DNA of 64,000 nucleotides from Burkholderia pyrrocinia (lineage in GTDB: Bacteria > Pseudomonadota > Gammaproteobacteria > Burkholderiales > Burkholderiaceae): positions 682,001 through 746,000 of the forward strand of contig NZ_CP070979.1 in NCBI RefSeq assembly GCF_018417535.1, written 5' to 3'. Shown piece by piece: positions 9,566 to 18,633 of this stretch. Every line of letters begins with the position of its first letter. Within the stretch, counting starts at the first letter, position 1. A program made the position numbers and the translations under genes. Below the pieces are notes generated by a model. The model saw only the letters and a list, made by a program, of their open reading frames with translations, had not been told where the DNA came from and did no database searches.

Positions 9566-10105
9566 CTAGGCGCACGACGCGAACAGCATGCCCAGCGTGC
9601 CGGCCGCGATCGCCACGCCGTACGGCAGCGTGCCGACCGACGCGATTTCCGCGGGGCCGTCGGCTGCCCCTGCGCGCGCCCTTTGCGAACGGCGCGCGAT
9701 CAGCGCGCGGACGTTCGCCCACATCTGGCGCATCCGCCCGCGCAACAGCGCGAACGCGATGGCACCGATCCCGCCGGCCACGAAGGTCGCCAACACGATG
9801 TAAAACGTCATTTCCGCGCCGACCCATGCGCCGATCGCGAGCATCAGCTTCACGTCGCCGGCCGCCATCCCGCGCAACAGGTAGAACGGCAGCAGCAGGC
9901 CGAAGCCGGTCGCGGCGCCTGCGAGCCATCCGAGTGCGCCTGCCAGGACGCCGTGCAGCATGCACTGGGCGACCAGCGCACCGGCGAGCCCGACCGCGAC
10001 GAGGCGGTTCGGAATGCGGCGGGTCGCGATATCCGTGCTGGCCGCGGCGACCGCGAGCAGCGTCACGCACAACGGAACCGGGTAAGGCGGCGCAACAGGT
10101 AACAT
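9566..10105 (-). CDS. cpaA: Prepilin peptidase CpaA/TadV (A24 family)
   Basis: A 179-residue, very hydrophobic protein with about six membrane segments, the size of the small Tad-type A24 peptidases without the methylase domain. The two catalytic aspartates are visible: one in STDIATRRIPNRL (about residue 25) and one in AAGDVKLMLAIGAW. The second motif reads AxGD rather than the canonical GxGD. It should cleave the three Flp prepilins encoded just upstream and the TadE-type pseudopilins downstream. Confidence 0.93.
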   Translation of the reverse strand: MLPVAPPYPVPLCVTLLAVAAASTDIATRRIPNRLVAVGLAGALVAQCMLHGVLAGALGWLAGAATGFGLLLPFYLLRGMAAGDVKLMLAIGAWVGAEMTFYIVLATFVAGGIGAIAFALLRGRMRQMWANVRALIARRSQRARAGAADGPAEIASVGTLPYGVAIAAGTLGMLFASCA

Positions 10106-10133
10106 GGCGAACCTCGCGGAGCGAATCGATGGA

Positions 10134-10340
10134 TCAGGAAACCATGGCCAACGCAGTGGTCACGGCCGCCGTCACGGCTGTTGCGATCACCTCGTACGTA
10201 TCGTCCAGCGAGTCTTTCAGCGTGACGACGCTGCCCAGCACCGCAACGGCGAACATGGCTCCGAGCAACGCATATTCGATCGACGTCACGCCCTGCTCGT
10301 CGCTGATCCAGCGACGTACTGCACGCACCCTGGCTTGCAT
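10134..10340 (-). CDS. Flp-family pilin, divergent third copy
   Basis: A 68-residue Flp prepilin. After a basic leader it has the processing region EQGVTSIEYALLG, cleaved after Gly with Glu at +5 and Tyr at +6, then a hydrophobic helix. Unlike the two 63-residue copies upstream it has a different C-terminus (LKDSLDDTYEVIATAVTAAV) and lacks their FSTxADDLDS ending. It lies between those copies and cpaA. It could be a minor pilin or a specialised Flp2. Confidence 0.9.
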   Translation of the reverse strand: MQARVRAVRRWISDEQGVTSIEYALLGAMFAVAVLGSVVTLKDSLDDTYEVIATAVTAAVTTALAMVS

Positions 10341-10422
10341 GATGGTCTCCGGTTCCGGGTTGATCAGATGACCGGGGACGGCTCGAGCACTGCACCGGCC
10401 GAGCCGCCCGCGGCACGGTCCA

Positions 10423-10614
10423 TCAGATGGCTGCGACCGCTGAATCGAGGTCGTCCGCGATCGTGCTGAACACGGTCTTGAGGTCCTTGCCGACCGTCGA
10501 CAGCGCGGCGATGATGCCGACGGCGATCAGTGCGGCGATCAGGCCGTATTCGATGGCCGTCACACCGTCTTCATCGCGGACGAAACGGCTGACTTGTTGA
10601 ATGAACTTGGACAT
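10423..10614 (-). CDS. flp: Flp/Fap pilin component
   Basis: A 63-residue prepilin: MSKFIQQVSRFVRDEDGVTAIEYG, with cleavage expected after Gly, then IAALIAVGIIAAL and the ending FSTIADDLDSAVAAI. It is nearly the same as the neighbouring copy at 10756-10947, so the two are a tandem duplication about 140 bp apart. It should be a major subunit of the Tad pilus. A purine-rich AAGGAGATC sits just before the ATG. Confidence 0.95.
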   Translation of the reverse strand: MSKFIQQVSRFVRDEDGVTAIEYGLIAALIAVGIIAALSTVGKDLKTVFSTIADDLDSAVAAI

Positions 10615-10755
10615 GATGATCTCCTTGCGTAGTCACTTTCAAAGCCCTCGCATGCCGGCAGGATCGATTGATCCGGCGTCGATACGTCGAGGCATGGTGT
10701 TGATGCCGTGTGGTGCCGACGAACGATTCGGATGAGCCGTTCGTCGTACCGTCCA

Positions 10756-10947
10756 TCAAATGGCTGCTACTACCGAGTCCAGATCGTCGGCGACCGTGCT
10801 GAATACGGTCTTCAGATCCGTACCGACCGTCGTCAGCGCGGCAATGATGCCGATCGCGATCAGCGCGGCGATCAGGCCGTATTCAATGGCCGTCACGCCG
10901 CCCTGGTCCTGCATGAACCAGGCGATCTTTTCGATGATTCTTGACAT
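10756..10947 (-). CDS. flp: Flp/Fap pilin component, first gene of the Tad locus
   Basis: A 63-residue prepilin (MSRIIEKIAWFMQDQGG, then GVTAIEYGLIAALIA). The ATG at 10947 is preferred over the one at 10953 because GAAAGGAGA then sits at normal spacing and the protein has the same length as its tandem copy. As the first gene of the locus it probably follows the main promoter, which must lie in the long upstream gap. Intergenic gaps between the flp genes suggest processing or attenuation that lets pilin be made in excess over the machine. Confidence 0.94.
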   Translation of the reverse strand: MSRIIEKIAWFMQDQGGVTAIEYGLIAALIAIGIIAALTTVGTDLKTVFSTVADDLDSVVAAI

Positions 10948-11997
10948 GAGCATTCTCCTTTCGGACTGCTATTAAATACCCTTCGTCGGTCAGGACGTTG
11001 GGGACGGGCACCACCGGCACTACAAGAAAATCTAAACGCGACGCTCAGCTGCGAGGGCAGGGATGCACACACCTGTCCGTGCGAACGGATTTCAGAAAGA
11101 GGGAACGCAAGAGATGCGCGTACGGTTCGACCAGCCGGATAAACCGGGCATGCCGATCGACCGGAACGGCGTGACTGCCGTTCGGCGCATGGAATCCAGT
11201 TGAACGGGAGACAAACTCCCGGCGATGCGGTAATTCGTTTCTAACGCGGCCAGCCGGCCGCGATGTGCTTTGGTCTTTCATTTTTATTCCCCATGTGCTG
11301 CCATGCCGATTTTCTTGTTGCCCTGACGCTACCGGGTCTCATCGGTCGATCGACGGCGATTCTCGCGGTTCATCGACCTGGAGCTGCGTGTTCCCCGACG
11401 CGCTCCGGCCTTCGTTTCCGCACGTGATTCGAATCCGGCTCCCGCTGTCTGTGGTTGGAACCGGCCGGTCATCCCGTCGTCGACTGCCGTGCCAACGCTT
11501 ACGCAAAGAGCAGGCCATCCCGAGCGAAATCCAGGCGTATCAAGGGTTCCGGCGATCCCCGCGTTCCCCGGCCTGTGACGCAGTGCAGAAAATGTTTCAG
11601 ATTTGATATACGCGTTCCCGTCAGCGCTGCAAGCCGGAATGCCCGCCGCCGCGCTGTGCAAAGGACCAAAAATTTTTGCTCGGGATTTTCCCGAACGCGG
11701 CAAGCCGGTCGCGTGTCGCCGGATCGGCGGCATGCGAACCCGGCGAAAAACGCGGAATGTTTCAAGCCAGAAACATGAATTCCGGCCGGGTCGTTTGTTC
11801 ATACCAGAAAACGCGGTTTTCACGCGTATTGCTGAACAATCTAAATACCGGCTTTCAGTGCGCGGTTTGCATCACGCGATTTTTTCTTCAACAATGCATT
11901 CACCGGACAACGCCGTTTCAGAGCGAATCGATCCGCAGGCACGACAACATGAAATGGCTGCGACAGACCACGCGGCCTCCACTACAGACGGGGCATC
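10948..11997. promoter_or_regulatory. 1-kb gap between the Tad locus and the glycosylation genes
   Basis: A divergent intergenic region of about 1,050 bp between the first flp gene (minus) and the GT87 gene (plus). No convincing gene is seen on either strand. The part from about 11590 to 11900 is visibly richer in A and T (runs such as CAAAAATTTTTG near 11667) and is a good place for promoters and upstream regulators of both flanking operons. No exact sigma site is assigned. Confidence 0.55.
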
Positions 11998-13236
11998 ATG
12001 TACACAGCCAATCGTGGAACGCGCGATCGCGCAATACGCTGTGCTCAATGGCTGACAGCCGACCGCATCATTCCGTACAGCTGCATCATGCTGATGCTCT
12101 TCACGGCGTTGCTGGCCGTCTGGGGCATCGTGACGGACGGCTTCACGTCGACCACCACCGTCCGCCCGGGCACCGACTTCTCGGTCTTCTGGACCGCATC
12201 GCATCTCGTGTTGCAAGGCCATGCCGCAGCGGCCTACGACATTTCGTCATTCCAGCAGGCCGAGTTCGCGCACTTCGGTGCGTATCTGCAGCACCGGCCG
12301 CTTCCCTGGCTCTATCCGCCGACGATGTTGCTGCTCATCGCGCCGGTTGCCCTTGTGCCTTTCCTGCCCGCATATTTCCTCTTTTTAGCGGGCAGTCTTT
12401 TATGCTACGCGTTCGCTGTCTCGCGGTTGTCGGGATTGCGCGCGCATCTTCCCTACCCGCGCGCCGCGGCGCTCGTCGTGGTCGCGTATTCGGGGGTGTG
12501 CATGTCCGCCCTGTTCGGCCAGAACAGCGTCCTGACCGCCGGCCTCGCCGCGCTCGCGCTGCATCTGCTCGGCAAGCGCCCGGTGGTTGCCGGCGTGCTG
12601 ATCGGGCTGCTTGCGATCAAGCCGCAACTGGCCGTCATGTTCCCGTTCGTGCTGATCGCGGCGCGGGCATGGCGTACGTTCGCGGCGGCCGCGATCAGCG
12701 CGACGCTGTTCGCGGCGGCCGGGATTGCACTGGCTGGCCCTGGCGCGCTGCACGGCCTGAGCCACGCCATGTCGACGGTGCGCGACCAGCATTTCATGCT
12801 CGCGTCGTACTGGCTTGCGTCGCCGACGCCGTTCGCCGCATTGCGGCTCGCGGGTGCGCCGGTGGCCGCCTCGCTGGCCGCGCAAGCGGCAGTCGCACTG
12901 CTCGCGATCGCCGCGGCTATCGATGTATGGCGCAGCACGCGCGACATGCGCCTGCGCGGCGCAGTGCTGGCGGTCGCCACGCTGCTGACGACGCCGTATC
13001 TGTGGCACTACGAACTGACGTGGCTCGGCATCGCGATCTTCTGCCTGATCGCGCACGGCCTCGATGAAGGCTGGCTGCCCGGCGATCAAGGCATCCTCGT
13101 GCTCGCGTGGCTGTTGCCGATCTTCGAGATGTTCAACCGGTTGATGAAGCTGCCGCAGATCGGGCCGGTCGTGCTGCTCGCGGTGCTGTTCGTCGTCGTG
13201 CGCCGCACGGCACTCGCGTCACGGAGCACGCAATGA
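11998..13236 (+). CDS. GT87/DUF2029 membrane glycosyltransferase
   Basis: A 412-residue polytopic membrane protein of the GT87 (DUF2029) family, C-type glycosyltransferases that use polyprenyl-phosphate sugars in the periplasm. The acidic motif RPGTDFSVFWTASHLV follows the first membrane segment, and PWLYPPTMLLLIAP lies near residue 100. About ten hydrophobic segments follow. It starts a four-gene operon and its stop overlaps the start of a second GT87 gene (ATGA). The acceptor is unknown; the neighbouring Tad pilus or a surface glycan are possibilities. Confidence 0.85.
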   Translation: MYTANRGTRDRAIRCAQWLTADRIIPYSCIMLMLFTALLAVWGIVTDGFTSTTTVRPGTDFSVFWTASHLVLQGHAAAAYDISSFQQAEFAHFGAYLQHRPLPWLYPPTMLLLIAPVALVPFLPAYFLFLAGSLLCYAFAVSRLSGLRAHLPYPRAAALVVVAYSGVCMSALFGQNSVLTAGLAALALHLLGKRPVVAGVLIGLLAIKPQLAVMFPFVLIAARAWRTFAAAAISATLFAAAGIALAGPGALHGLSHAMSTVRDQHFMLASYWLASPTPFAALRLAGAPVAASLAAQAAVALLAIAAAIDVWRSTRDMRLRGAVLAVATLLTTPYLWHYELTWLGIAIFCLIAHGLDEGWLPGDQGILVLAWLLPIFEMFNRLMKLPQIGPVVLLAVLFVVVRRTALASRSTQ

Positions 13237-14612
13237 AAGCGCCTTCGTTCGCCCGCCATGCGCATTCCACCGTCGATGTCCATCCGGAACTCCCGATCGC
13301 GGGCCCGCGCCGCTATCCGCACTGGCTCAATCGCGAACGCGTGCGCCTCTATGCGGCCGCCGTGCTGCTGACGGAACTGCTGTTCATCGGCATCTACTTG
13401 ATCCGCGTGTTCCTGTCGAACAACGGTGCACCGGAACCGCTTTCGCCGGATTTCTCGCCGATCTGGAGCGCCGCGTGGCTCGCCGCGCACGGACACGGCG
13501 CCGACGCATGGCATTTCCCGGCACTGCTCGCGGTCCAGAAGCTGGCGGTCCCGACGATGACGCTCGCGGACGGCTCGCTGCCGTGGCTCTATCCGCCGAC
13601 GATGCTGCTGCTCGTGCTGCCGCTCGGCTGGCTGCCGTATACGCTGGCGCTCGTGCTGTGGCTCGGCGTCACATCTGCGCTGTTCGCCGCGACGATCCGC
13701 GCGACCGTGCAGCGCGATTCCGCGTGGCTGTGCGCGCTCGCGTTCCCCGGCGCGTTCCTCACCGTGATCGTCGGCCAGACCAGTCTCTTTACCGCGATGC
13801 TCGCCGGTGTCGGCCTGCTCGCGCTGAACCGCCGCCCCATCTGCGCCGGAATCTGCTTCGGCTTGCTGACGATGAAGCCACAGCTCGCGGTGCTGTTCCC
13901 GCTCGCGCTGCTGTGCGCGGGCCAGTGGCGTTCGCTGGCCGCGTGGGCCGCGACGATCGCCGGCAGCGCCGCGCTCGCGACGCTCGCATTCGGTATCGGC
14001 CCGTGGGTGACGTTCGCGCATGTGATCGGCAACGTCTACGCGATCGTCGGCACCGGTCACGCCAGGCTCGCGCGCATGCCGACCGTGTTCGCGCTGGCGA
14101 CGCTGGCCGGCTGGCCCGCGCTCTTCGCGCGCGGCCTTCAGTTGCTGTCGGCTGCAGGCGCCGCGATCGCCGTCGTCTACGCGTGGCGCGGCGCATGTTC
14201 GTACGCGTTGCGCGCCGCGACGCTCGCCTGCGCATGCCTGCTCGTCAGCCCTTATCTGTACGACTACGACCTGACCTGGTACGGCATCGTGATCGCGTGG
14301 TACGCGCGCTATGCATGGACGCACGGCTGGCGGCATTTCGATCGCGAATGGCTGATGCTGCTGTGGCCGATGCCGCTCGCGGGCCTCGCGGTCGTGCCGT
14401 ATCTGTCGTTCCAGTTCATGCCGCTCGTGACGCTCGCCTCGCTCGCGCTGCTCGTCAGCCGGATCGCGCAGGAAAGACACGACGTGCCGTCGATGCCCGA
14501 CGTACGCGACGACTCGACCGAGACCGGCTTCGCGCATCCGGTCCGACCGCACCACCGCCCGGCGCCCGGATTGCGCCGCTCCGGCCGCCCGACCATCGGC
14601 GCCGACCGGTGA
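13233..14612 (+). CDS. GT87/DUF2029 membrane glycosyltransferase, second copy
   Basis: A 459-residue paralogue of the preceding gene, sharing LSPDFSPIWSAAWLAAHG and PWLYPPTMLLLVLPLG. The start at 13233 overlaps the upstream stop by 4 bp, implying translational coupling. It has a roughly 40-residue cytoplasmic N-terminus, about ten membrane helices and a Pro/Arg-rich C-terminal tail. Two GT87 proteins in one operon suggest two sequential transfers or a heteromeric enzyme. Confidence 0.85.
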   Translation: MKAPSFARHAHSTVDVHPELPIAGPRRYPHWLNRERVRLYAAAVLLTELLFIGIYLIRVFLSNNGAPEPLSPDFSPIWSAAWLAAHGHGADAWHFPALLAVQKLAVPTMTLADGSLPWLYPPTMLLLVLPLGWLPYTLALVLWLGVTSALFAATIRATVQRDSAWLCALAFPGAFLTVIVGQTSLFTAMLAGVGLLALNRRPICAGICFGLLTMKPQLAVLFPLALLCAGQWRSLAAWAATIAGSAALATLAFGIGPWVTFAHVIGNVYAIVGTGHARLARMPTVFALATLAGWPALFARGLQLLSAAGAAIAVVYAWRGACSYALRAATLACACLLVSPYLYDYDLTWYGIVIAWYARYAWTHGWRHFDREWLMLLWPMPLAGLAVVPYLSFQFMPLVTLASLALLVSRIAQERHDVPSMPDVRDDSTETGFAHPVRPHHRPAPGLRRSGRPTIGADR

Positions 14613-14636
14613 AGCGACATCACAAGGGGAATCATC

Positions 14637-15680
14637 ATGCGGGAATCCGCCTACACACCGCTCGTCTCGCTGGTCGTGCCGTTCTATAACGAAGGCGAAG
14701 CCGTCGAGCGCTTCTTCGACGTCGTGATTCCGTTGCTGACGGCGATCGACGCGATCCGCTTCGAGATCGTCTGCGTGAACGACGGCAGCCGCGACGACAC
14801 GCTCGAACGCCTGATCCGGATCAGTACCGGCGAGCGGCGCGTGCGCGTGATCGATCTCACCCGCAACTTCGGCAAGGAAGCCGCGCTGACGGCCGGCCTC
14901 GACGAAGCCGCCGGCGACGCGGTGATCCCGCTCGACGCCGATCTGCAGGACCCGCCGAGCCTGATCCCGGTGATGATCGAACACTGGCGCGACGGCGCGG
15001 AAGTCGTGGCGGCGAAGCGCAGCAACCGCGCGTGCGATTCGTTCGCGAAACGCACGGCAGCCGCGATCTACTACCGCGTGCACAACCTGCTGTCGGACGT
15101 GAAACTGCCCGAGAACGTCGGCGATTTCCGGCTGATGGACCGCAAGGTCGTGAACGCGCTGCGCAGCCTGCCCGAGCGGCACCGCTTCATGAAGGGGCTG
15201 TTTGCATGGGTCGGCTACCAGACCGTGATCATCGAATACCAGCGCGACCCGCGCAGCGCCGGGCACTCGAAGTTCTCCGGCTGGAAGCTGTGGAATTTCG
15301 CGCTGGAAGGGATCACCAGCTTCAGCACGGTGCCGCTGCGCAGCTGGACCTACATCGGCGTCGGCATCGCCGCGCTCGCCTTTCTGTACGGCACGTTCAT
15401 CATCTTCCGCACGCTGCTGTTCGGCAATCCGGTGCTCGGTTACGCGTCGCTGATCTCGGTCACGCTGTTCATCGGCGGCATCGAGCTGATCGGGATCGGG
15501 GTCGTCGGCGAATACATCGGGCGAATCTACGACGAATCGAAGCAACGGCCCGTCTACCTGATCCGCCGCCGCTACCAGGCGCACGGCAAGGTGATCGAAC
15601 TCCCGGTCGCGCGCGACGCGCGCCGCCAGCTCGCACGCCGGCGCATGCAGCCGAACCGGGCGCGGATCGACGTTCGCTGA
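14637..15680 (+). CDS. GtrB-like polyprenyl-phosphate glycosyltransferase
   Basis: A 347-residue GT2 enzyme of the DPM1/GtrB type that loads a sugar onto undecaprenyl phosphate at the inner face of the membrane. It has LVVPFYNEGEAVERFFD at the N-terminus, VCVNDGSRDDT, and DADLQDPPSLIPVM as the metal-binding DxD-like site. Two C-terminal membrane helices (about 235-310) follow, as in GtrB. The start at 14637 lies 24 bp behind the second GT87 gene, and the GtrA-like flippase follows after 16 bp. Confidence 0.92.
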   Translation: MRESAYTPLVSLVVPFYNEGEAVERFFDVVIPLLTAIDAIRFEIVCVNDGSRDDTLERLIRISTGERRVRVIDLTRNFGKEAALTAGLDEAAGDAVIPLDADLQDPPSLIPVMIEHWRDGAEVVAAKRSNRACDSFAKRTAAAIYYRVHNLLSDVKLPENVGDFRLMDRKVVNALRSLPERHRFMKGLFAWVGYQTVIIEYQRDPRSAGHSKFSGWKLWNFALEGITSFSTVPLRSWTYIGVGIAALAFLYGTFIIFRTLLFGNPVLGYASLISVTLFIGGIELIGIGVVGEYIGRIYDESKQRPVYLIRRRYQAHGKVIELPVARDARRQLARRRMQPNRARIDVR

Positions 15681-15696
15681 ACCCGCGCGAGCAACC

Positions 15697-16080
15697 ATGA
15701 TCGACCTGCTCCATGCCGAGCGCACGCGGCTCGTGCGCTTCGGCTTGTCCGGGCTCTGTTCGACCGCGCTCCATACGCTGGTCGCGTCGGCGCTGTTCGC
15801 GCTGTTCGATGCGACGCTGGTCGCCGCGAATGCCGTCGCGTTCCTCTGCGCCACCGCGTTCTCGTATCTCGCGAATACGCTGTGGAGCTTCTCGTCGACG
15901 GTACGCACGCGCAACGCGCTGCGTTTTCTTGTCGTCACGCTGGCCGGCTTCGTCGAAACGCTGCTGCTCGCGCGTGCCGCCGAAGCGCTCGACGTGTCGC
16001 GCGCGATGAGCATCGTCGCGATCGCGCTGCTGATCCCGCCGACGACGTTCGTGCTGCATCGGCTCTGGACCTACCGGTAA
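15697..16080 (+). CDS. GtrA-like flippase
   Basis: A 127-residue protein with four membrane helices and the GtrA-family opening LVRFGLSGLCSTALHTLVAS, plus the motif AFLCATAFSYLANTLWSFSS. GtrA proteins are proposed to flip undecaprenyl-phosphate sugars to the periplasm. Together with the GtrB-like and GT87 genes it completes a pathway of sugar loading, flipping and transfer. It ends the operon. Confidence 0.9.
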   Translation: MIDLLHAERTRLVRFGLSGLCSTALHTLVASALFALFDATLVAANAVAFLCATAFSYLANTLWSFSSTVRTRNALRFLVVTLAGFVETLLLARAAEALDVSRAMSIVAIALLIPPTTFVLHRLWTYR

Positions 16081-16114
16081 GCATTGGATAGCCGGCCGCC
16101 CGGCGGCCCGATAG

Positions 16115-16438
16115 CTGTCGCGAATCGGCCCCTTCCCGCTCCCGAAACGTCATGCCGACGACCGGCAGGACCTGAAGCTGTTCATCGACGACGCGCCGGA
16201 ACCGGCCGCGTCGTTCGTCGGCAATGGCAACGACGGCGTCAGGCTGTTCACGCTGAACTCGAAAGGCGGCAAGATCCGGATCGACGCATCGGCCAACGGC
16301 AGGCAATCCGCAACCGATGCGCGCCTCGCGCCGCTGTCCGCGGGCGACCAGGTGTGGCTCGGCTGGCTCGGCGCCGAGGACGGTGCCGACAGCGACTACA
16401 ACGACGGGATCGTCATTCTCCAGTGGCCGATCACGTGA
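16115..16438 (+). pseudogene. Remnant of a LecB/BC2L-type calcium-dependent lectin
   Basis: An open frame without a start codon (stop at 16112) that reads GPFPLP, then DLKLFIDDAPEPAASF, LNSKGGKIRI, NGRQSATDARLAPL and AEDGADSDYNDGIVILQWPI, ending at 16438. This follows the PA-IIL/BC2L fold through its C-terminal half, including the calcium ligands Glu and Asp-x-Asp-x-Asn-Asp. Compared with family members I recall, about ten residues between the first strand and DLKLF are missing, the N-terminus is absent and the last residue is Thr instead of the usual Gly. It is most likely a decayed gene. Expression from an unusual start is possible but would lack one sugar/calcium ligand. Confidence 0.75.
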
Positions 16439-16465
16439 GCGTCCGAGCGTCGCCGCGTACTGCGC

Positions 16466-17404
16466 TCAGGTGCCCGGCAGTCCCGGCGGATTGGTCTGCG
16501 ACCGGTCGATCGCTTCGGCATCGAGGCTCCAGCGGCCGAGCACTTTCCGGTAGCTGCCGTTCGCGATCAGCGCATTGATCGCGATCGTCAGCGGATCGGC
16601 AAGGCCGCTGCCCTTGCGCGTCGTGATCGCGATGTCCGCGGTGCGCGGCCAGCCGCCGCTCACGGTGCCGATGAGCTTCGCATCGCCGCGCAGCGACGCC
16701 TGGTACGCCAGCATCGAATTCACGCTGAAGATCGTGTCGACGCGGCCCGACTGCAGCGCGACCCAGCGCTCGGCCGCATCGGCGTAGTACTGGATCGCGA
16801 CCGGCGCGAGGCCGTGCGCGACGTTCTGCCGGTTCCATTCGAGCAGGATCTTTTCCTGGTTCGTGCCCGAGTCGGTGACGACGCGCAGCCCGGCAACGTC
16901 CTTCGGCTCGCGGATCGCGGTTATCCGGCTGCTGGTCTTCACGTAGAAGCCGAGCTGATCCTTCCGGTAGGTCGAGAAGTCGAACTTCTCCTTGCGCTGC
17001 TCGGTGACCGTCACGTTCGAGATCACCGCGTCGACCTTGCCGGACTGCAGCGCGAGCGGCCAGTCGGCCCACGCGAGCGGCACGATCTTCAGCTTGCGCC
17101 CGACGCTGTCCGCGATGAGCTGCGCGAGATCGGGATCGAAGCCGACCACCGTGCGCGCGTCAGTCGCATACGTGCTGAGCGGCGGCAGGTTCGGTGCGAT
17201 GCCGATCGTCAGCGTGTTCGCTTCGGCAAACCTGAAGCCGCCCGGCCATGCCTGCTCGACCGCCGGGTTCACGGTGCCGCGCGGCCGGCCGGGCTGCTCG
17301 GGGCTCAGGTCGAACGTCGCGGCCTGCGCGGCGACGCTGCCGCCGATCAGCACGGCGGCCAGCATGCGAACGACGCGCGCAACGGGGAATGCTGTTCTTG
17401 TCAT
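16466..17404 (-). CDS. Periplasmic amino-acid-binding protein of an ABC transporter
   Basis: A 312-residue solute-binding protein. It has a signal peptide (MTRTAFPVARVVRMLAAVLIGG, cleavage near AAQAA), then the SBP_bac_3 fold with TLTIGIAPNLPPLSTY, VVGFDPDLAQLIADSVG, KVDAVISNVTVTEQRKEKFD and LRVVTDSGTNQEKIL. The start at 17404 opens directly into the signal peptide. No permease or ATPase gene lies beside it. It is followed across about 110 bp by the oxygenase on the same strand, so it may capture the oxygenase substrate or product for the cluster. Confidence 0.9.
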   Translation of the reverse strand: MTRTAFPVARVVRMLAAVLIGGSVAAQAATFDLSPEQPGRPRGTVNPAVEQAWPGGFRFAEANTLTIGIAPNLPPLSTYATDARTVVGFDPDLAQLIADSVGRKLKIVPLAWADWPLALQSGKVDAVISNVTVTEQRKEKFDFSTYRKDQLGFYVKTSSRITAIREPKDVAGLRVVTDSGTNQEKILLEWNRQNVAHGLAPVAIQYYADAAERWVALQSGRVDTIFSVNSMLAYQASLRGDAKLIGTVSGGWPRTADIAITTRKGSGLADPLTIAINALIANGSYRKVLGRWSLDAEAIDRSQTNPPGLPGT

Positions 17405-17514
17405 GTTTTCCGGATTCCTTTCTGTTCGATGATGCATGGGGCGAACGCAAGCGGGAGCAGCGCGATGGTCAGCGCTGGAATACGTCGGCGCGCCGCGCTG
17501 CGTTCCCGGCCCGC

Positions 17515-18633
17515 TCAAGCGGGCGTCGCTTCGAGTTCGGCTGCAGCGGTGCGCTGAGGCACCGGTTGCGCGACGGGCGACGGGCGCTTCGCTTGCGACT
17601 CGCCCGCATACAGCGCCTTCGGATCGAACACCCGTGCCTGCAGCGGCGTGAACGCACGGAAATTCCACAGGCTGCGCGCGACGAACACGCGCTGCACCCA
17701 GCGAAACGCGCGGTCGTTCTCGTCGTATTGCGGATCGAAGCGGTCGCGCGAATGCAACGTGAAATGGTTGTTGATCAGCACCAGCTTGCCCGGCGACACC
17801 TGGACGCCGAACGACACCTCGCGCACCGCGCGATACAGGTTGGCCAGTGCTTCCTGCGCACGCGTATTGACCGCCAGCACCATGTCCGGATAGAACGCGA
17901 CCGTCACGCGCGGCGCGTCGAGCGGCCCCGACAGCACGGCGCTCAGGTCGGTGTTGTCGCGCGGCGTCGGCGCCGCGCCACGCCACCGGTACGGCACGCG
18001 GATGATGTAGTGCTCGCCGTAGAGCTGCGCGAGATCGTCCGGCGACAGCAGTTGCAGCGCGCGGCGCGCATCGGCGAGCCGCGTGTACGGGCCGCCGCCG
18101 GCTTCGCTGCGCACGCCGAGCAGCAGCAACGCGAACGGCGACGTGTCGCCTTCGGGCATGTGCGCCTGCGCGGCATTCTCGATATGGAAATCCAGTTCGA
18201 CCTCGGAGCCGAGGCCGGTGTATTCGCGCGCGGTCGTCTTGTGCGGCGTCAGGTTGTTCACGAGCTCGCGGCCTTCGTGCGCAATCGAATACGGCTCGCC
18301 GGCCAGCGTGCTCAGCGCGACCAGCACGTTCTCGCTCAGCACGCCGGCCTTGAACGAGCGGCCGGTTTCCTCGAACCTCGGGCTGCCCTTCACGTCGTCG
18401 TCGATCGGCAGGTTGTCGATCTCGATCGACCCGTGCGCGTCCGCGGTCGACGCCTTCGCGCGGTCGAACGCGTCGACGATCCGGTCGGGAAACGCGTTGT
18501 AGGCCAGCTTGCGGACTGCGCTGATGTAGCCGGCGCCGCCGGCGGGATCGTAAGCGAGCGCGCCGAGCGTCTTCCGGATGTGCCCGGACTCCACTGCCGT
18601 CAAGACGATACGTTCATCTGCGAGGTAGGTCAT
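17515..18633 (-). CDS. Fe(II)/2-oxoglutarate oxygenase, clavaminate-synthase-like (TauD/TfdA)
   Basis: A 372-residue non-heme iron dioxygenase. The HxE iron motif is DFHIENA (His150, Glu152) and the distal histidine with the 2-oxoglutarate arginine is in LHSRDRFDP (about 294-300). The H-x-E spelling and layout match the amino-acid hydroxylase branch (AsnO, VioC, clavaminate synthase) rather than TauD itself. The last 40 residues are an Ala/Pro-rich tail. It is divergent from the MFS/ATP-grasp genes. Its substrate is likely a free or ligated amino acid; the exact reaction is not readable from sequence. Confidence 0.85.
   Translation of the reverse strand: MTYLADERIVLTAVESGHIRKTLGALAYDPAGGAGYISAVRKLAYNAFPDRIVDAFDRAKASTADAHGSIEIDNLPIDDDVKGSPRFEETGRSFKAGVLSENVLVALSTLAGEPYSIAHEGRELVNNLTPHKTTAREYTGLGSEVELDFHIENAAQAHMPEGDTSPFALLLLGVRSEAGGGPYTRLADARRALQLLSPDDLAQLYGEHYIIRVPYRWRGAAPTPRDNTDLSAVLSGPLDAPRVTVAFYPDMVLAVNTRAQEALANLYRAVREVSFGVQVSPGKLVLINNHFTLHSRDRFDPQYDENDRAFRWVQRVFVARSLWNFRAFTPLQARVFDPKALYAGESQAKRPSPVAQPVPQRTAAAELEATPA

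Noticed and set aside
13086..16013. 975-codon minus-strand frame
   Set aside because: Covers three clear plus-strand membrane and glycosyltransferase genes. Arg/Asp/His-rich shadow typical of high-GC DNA.
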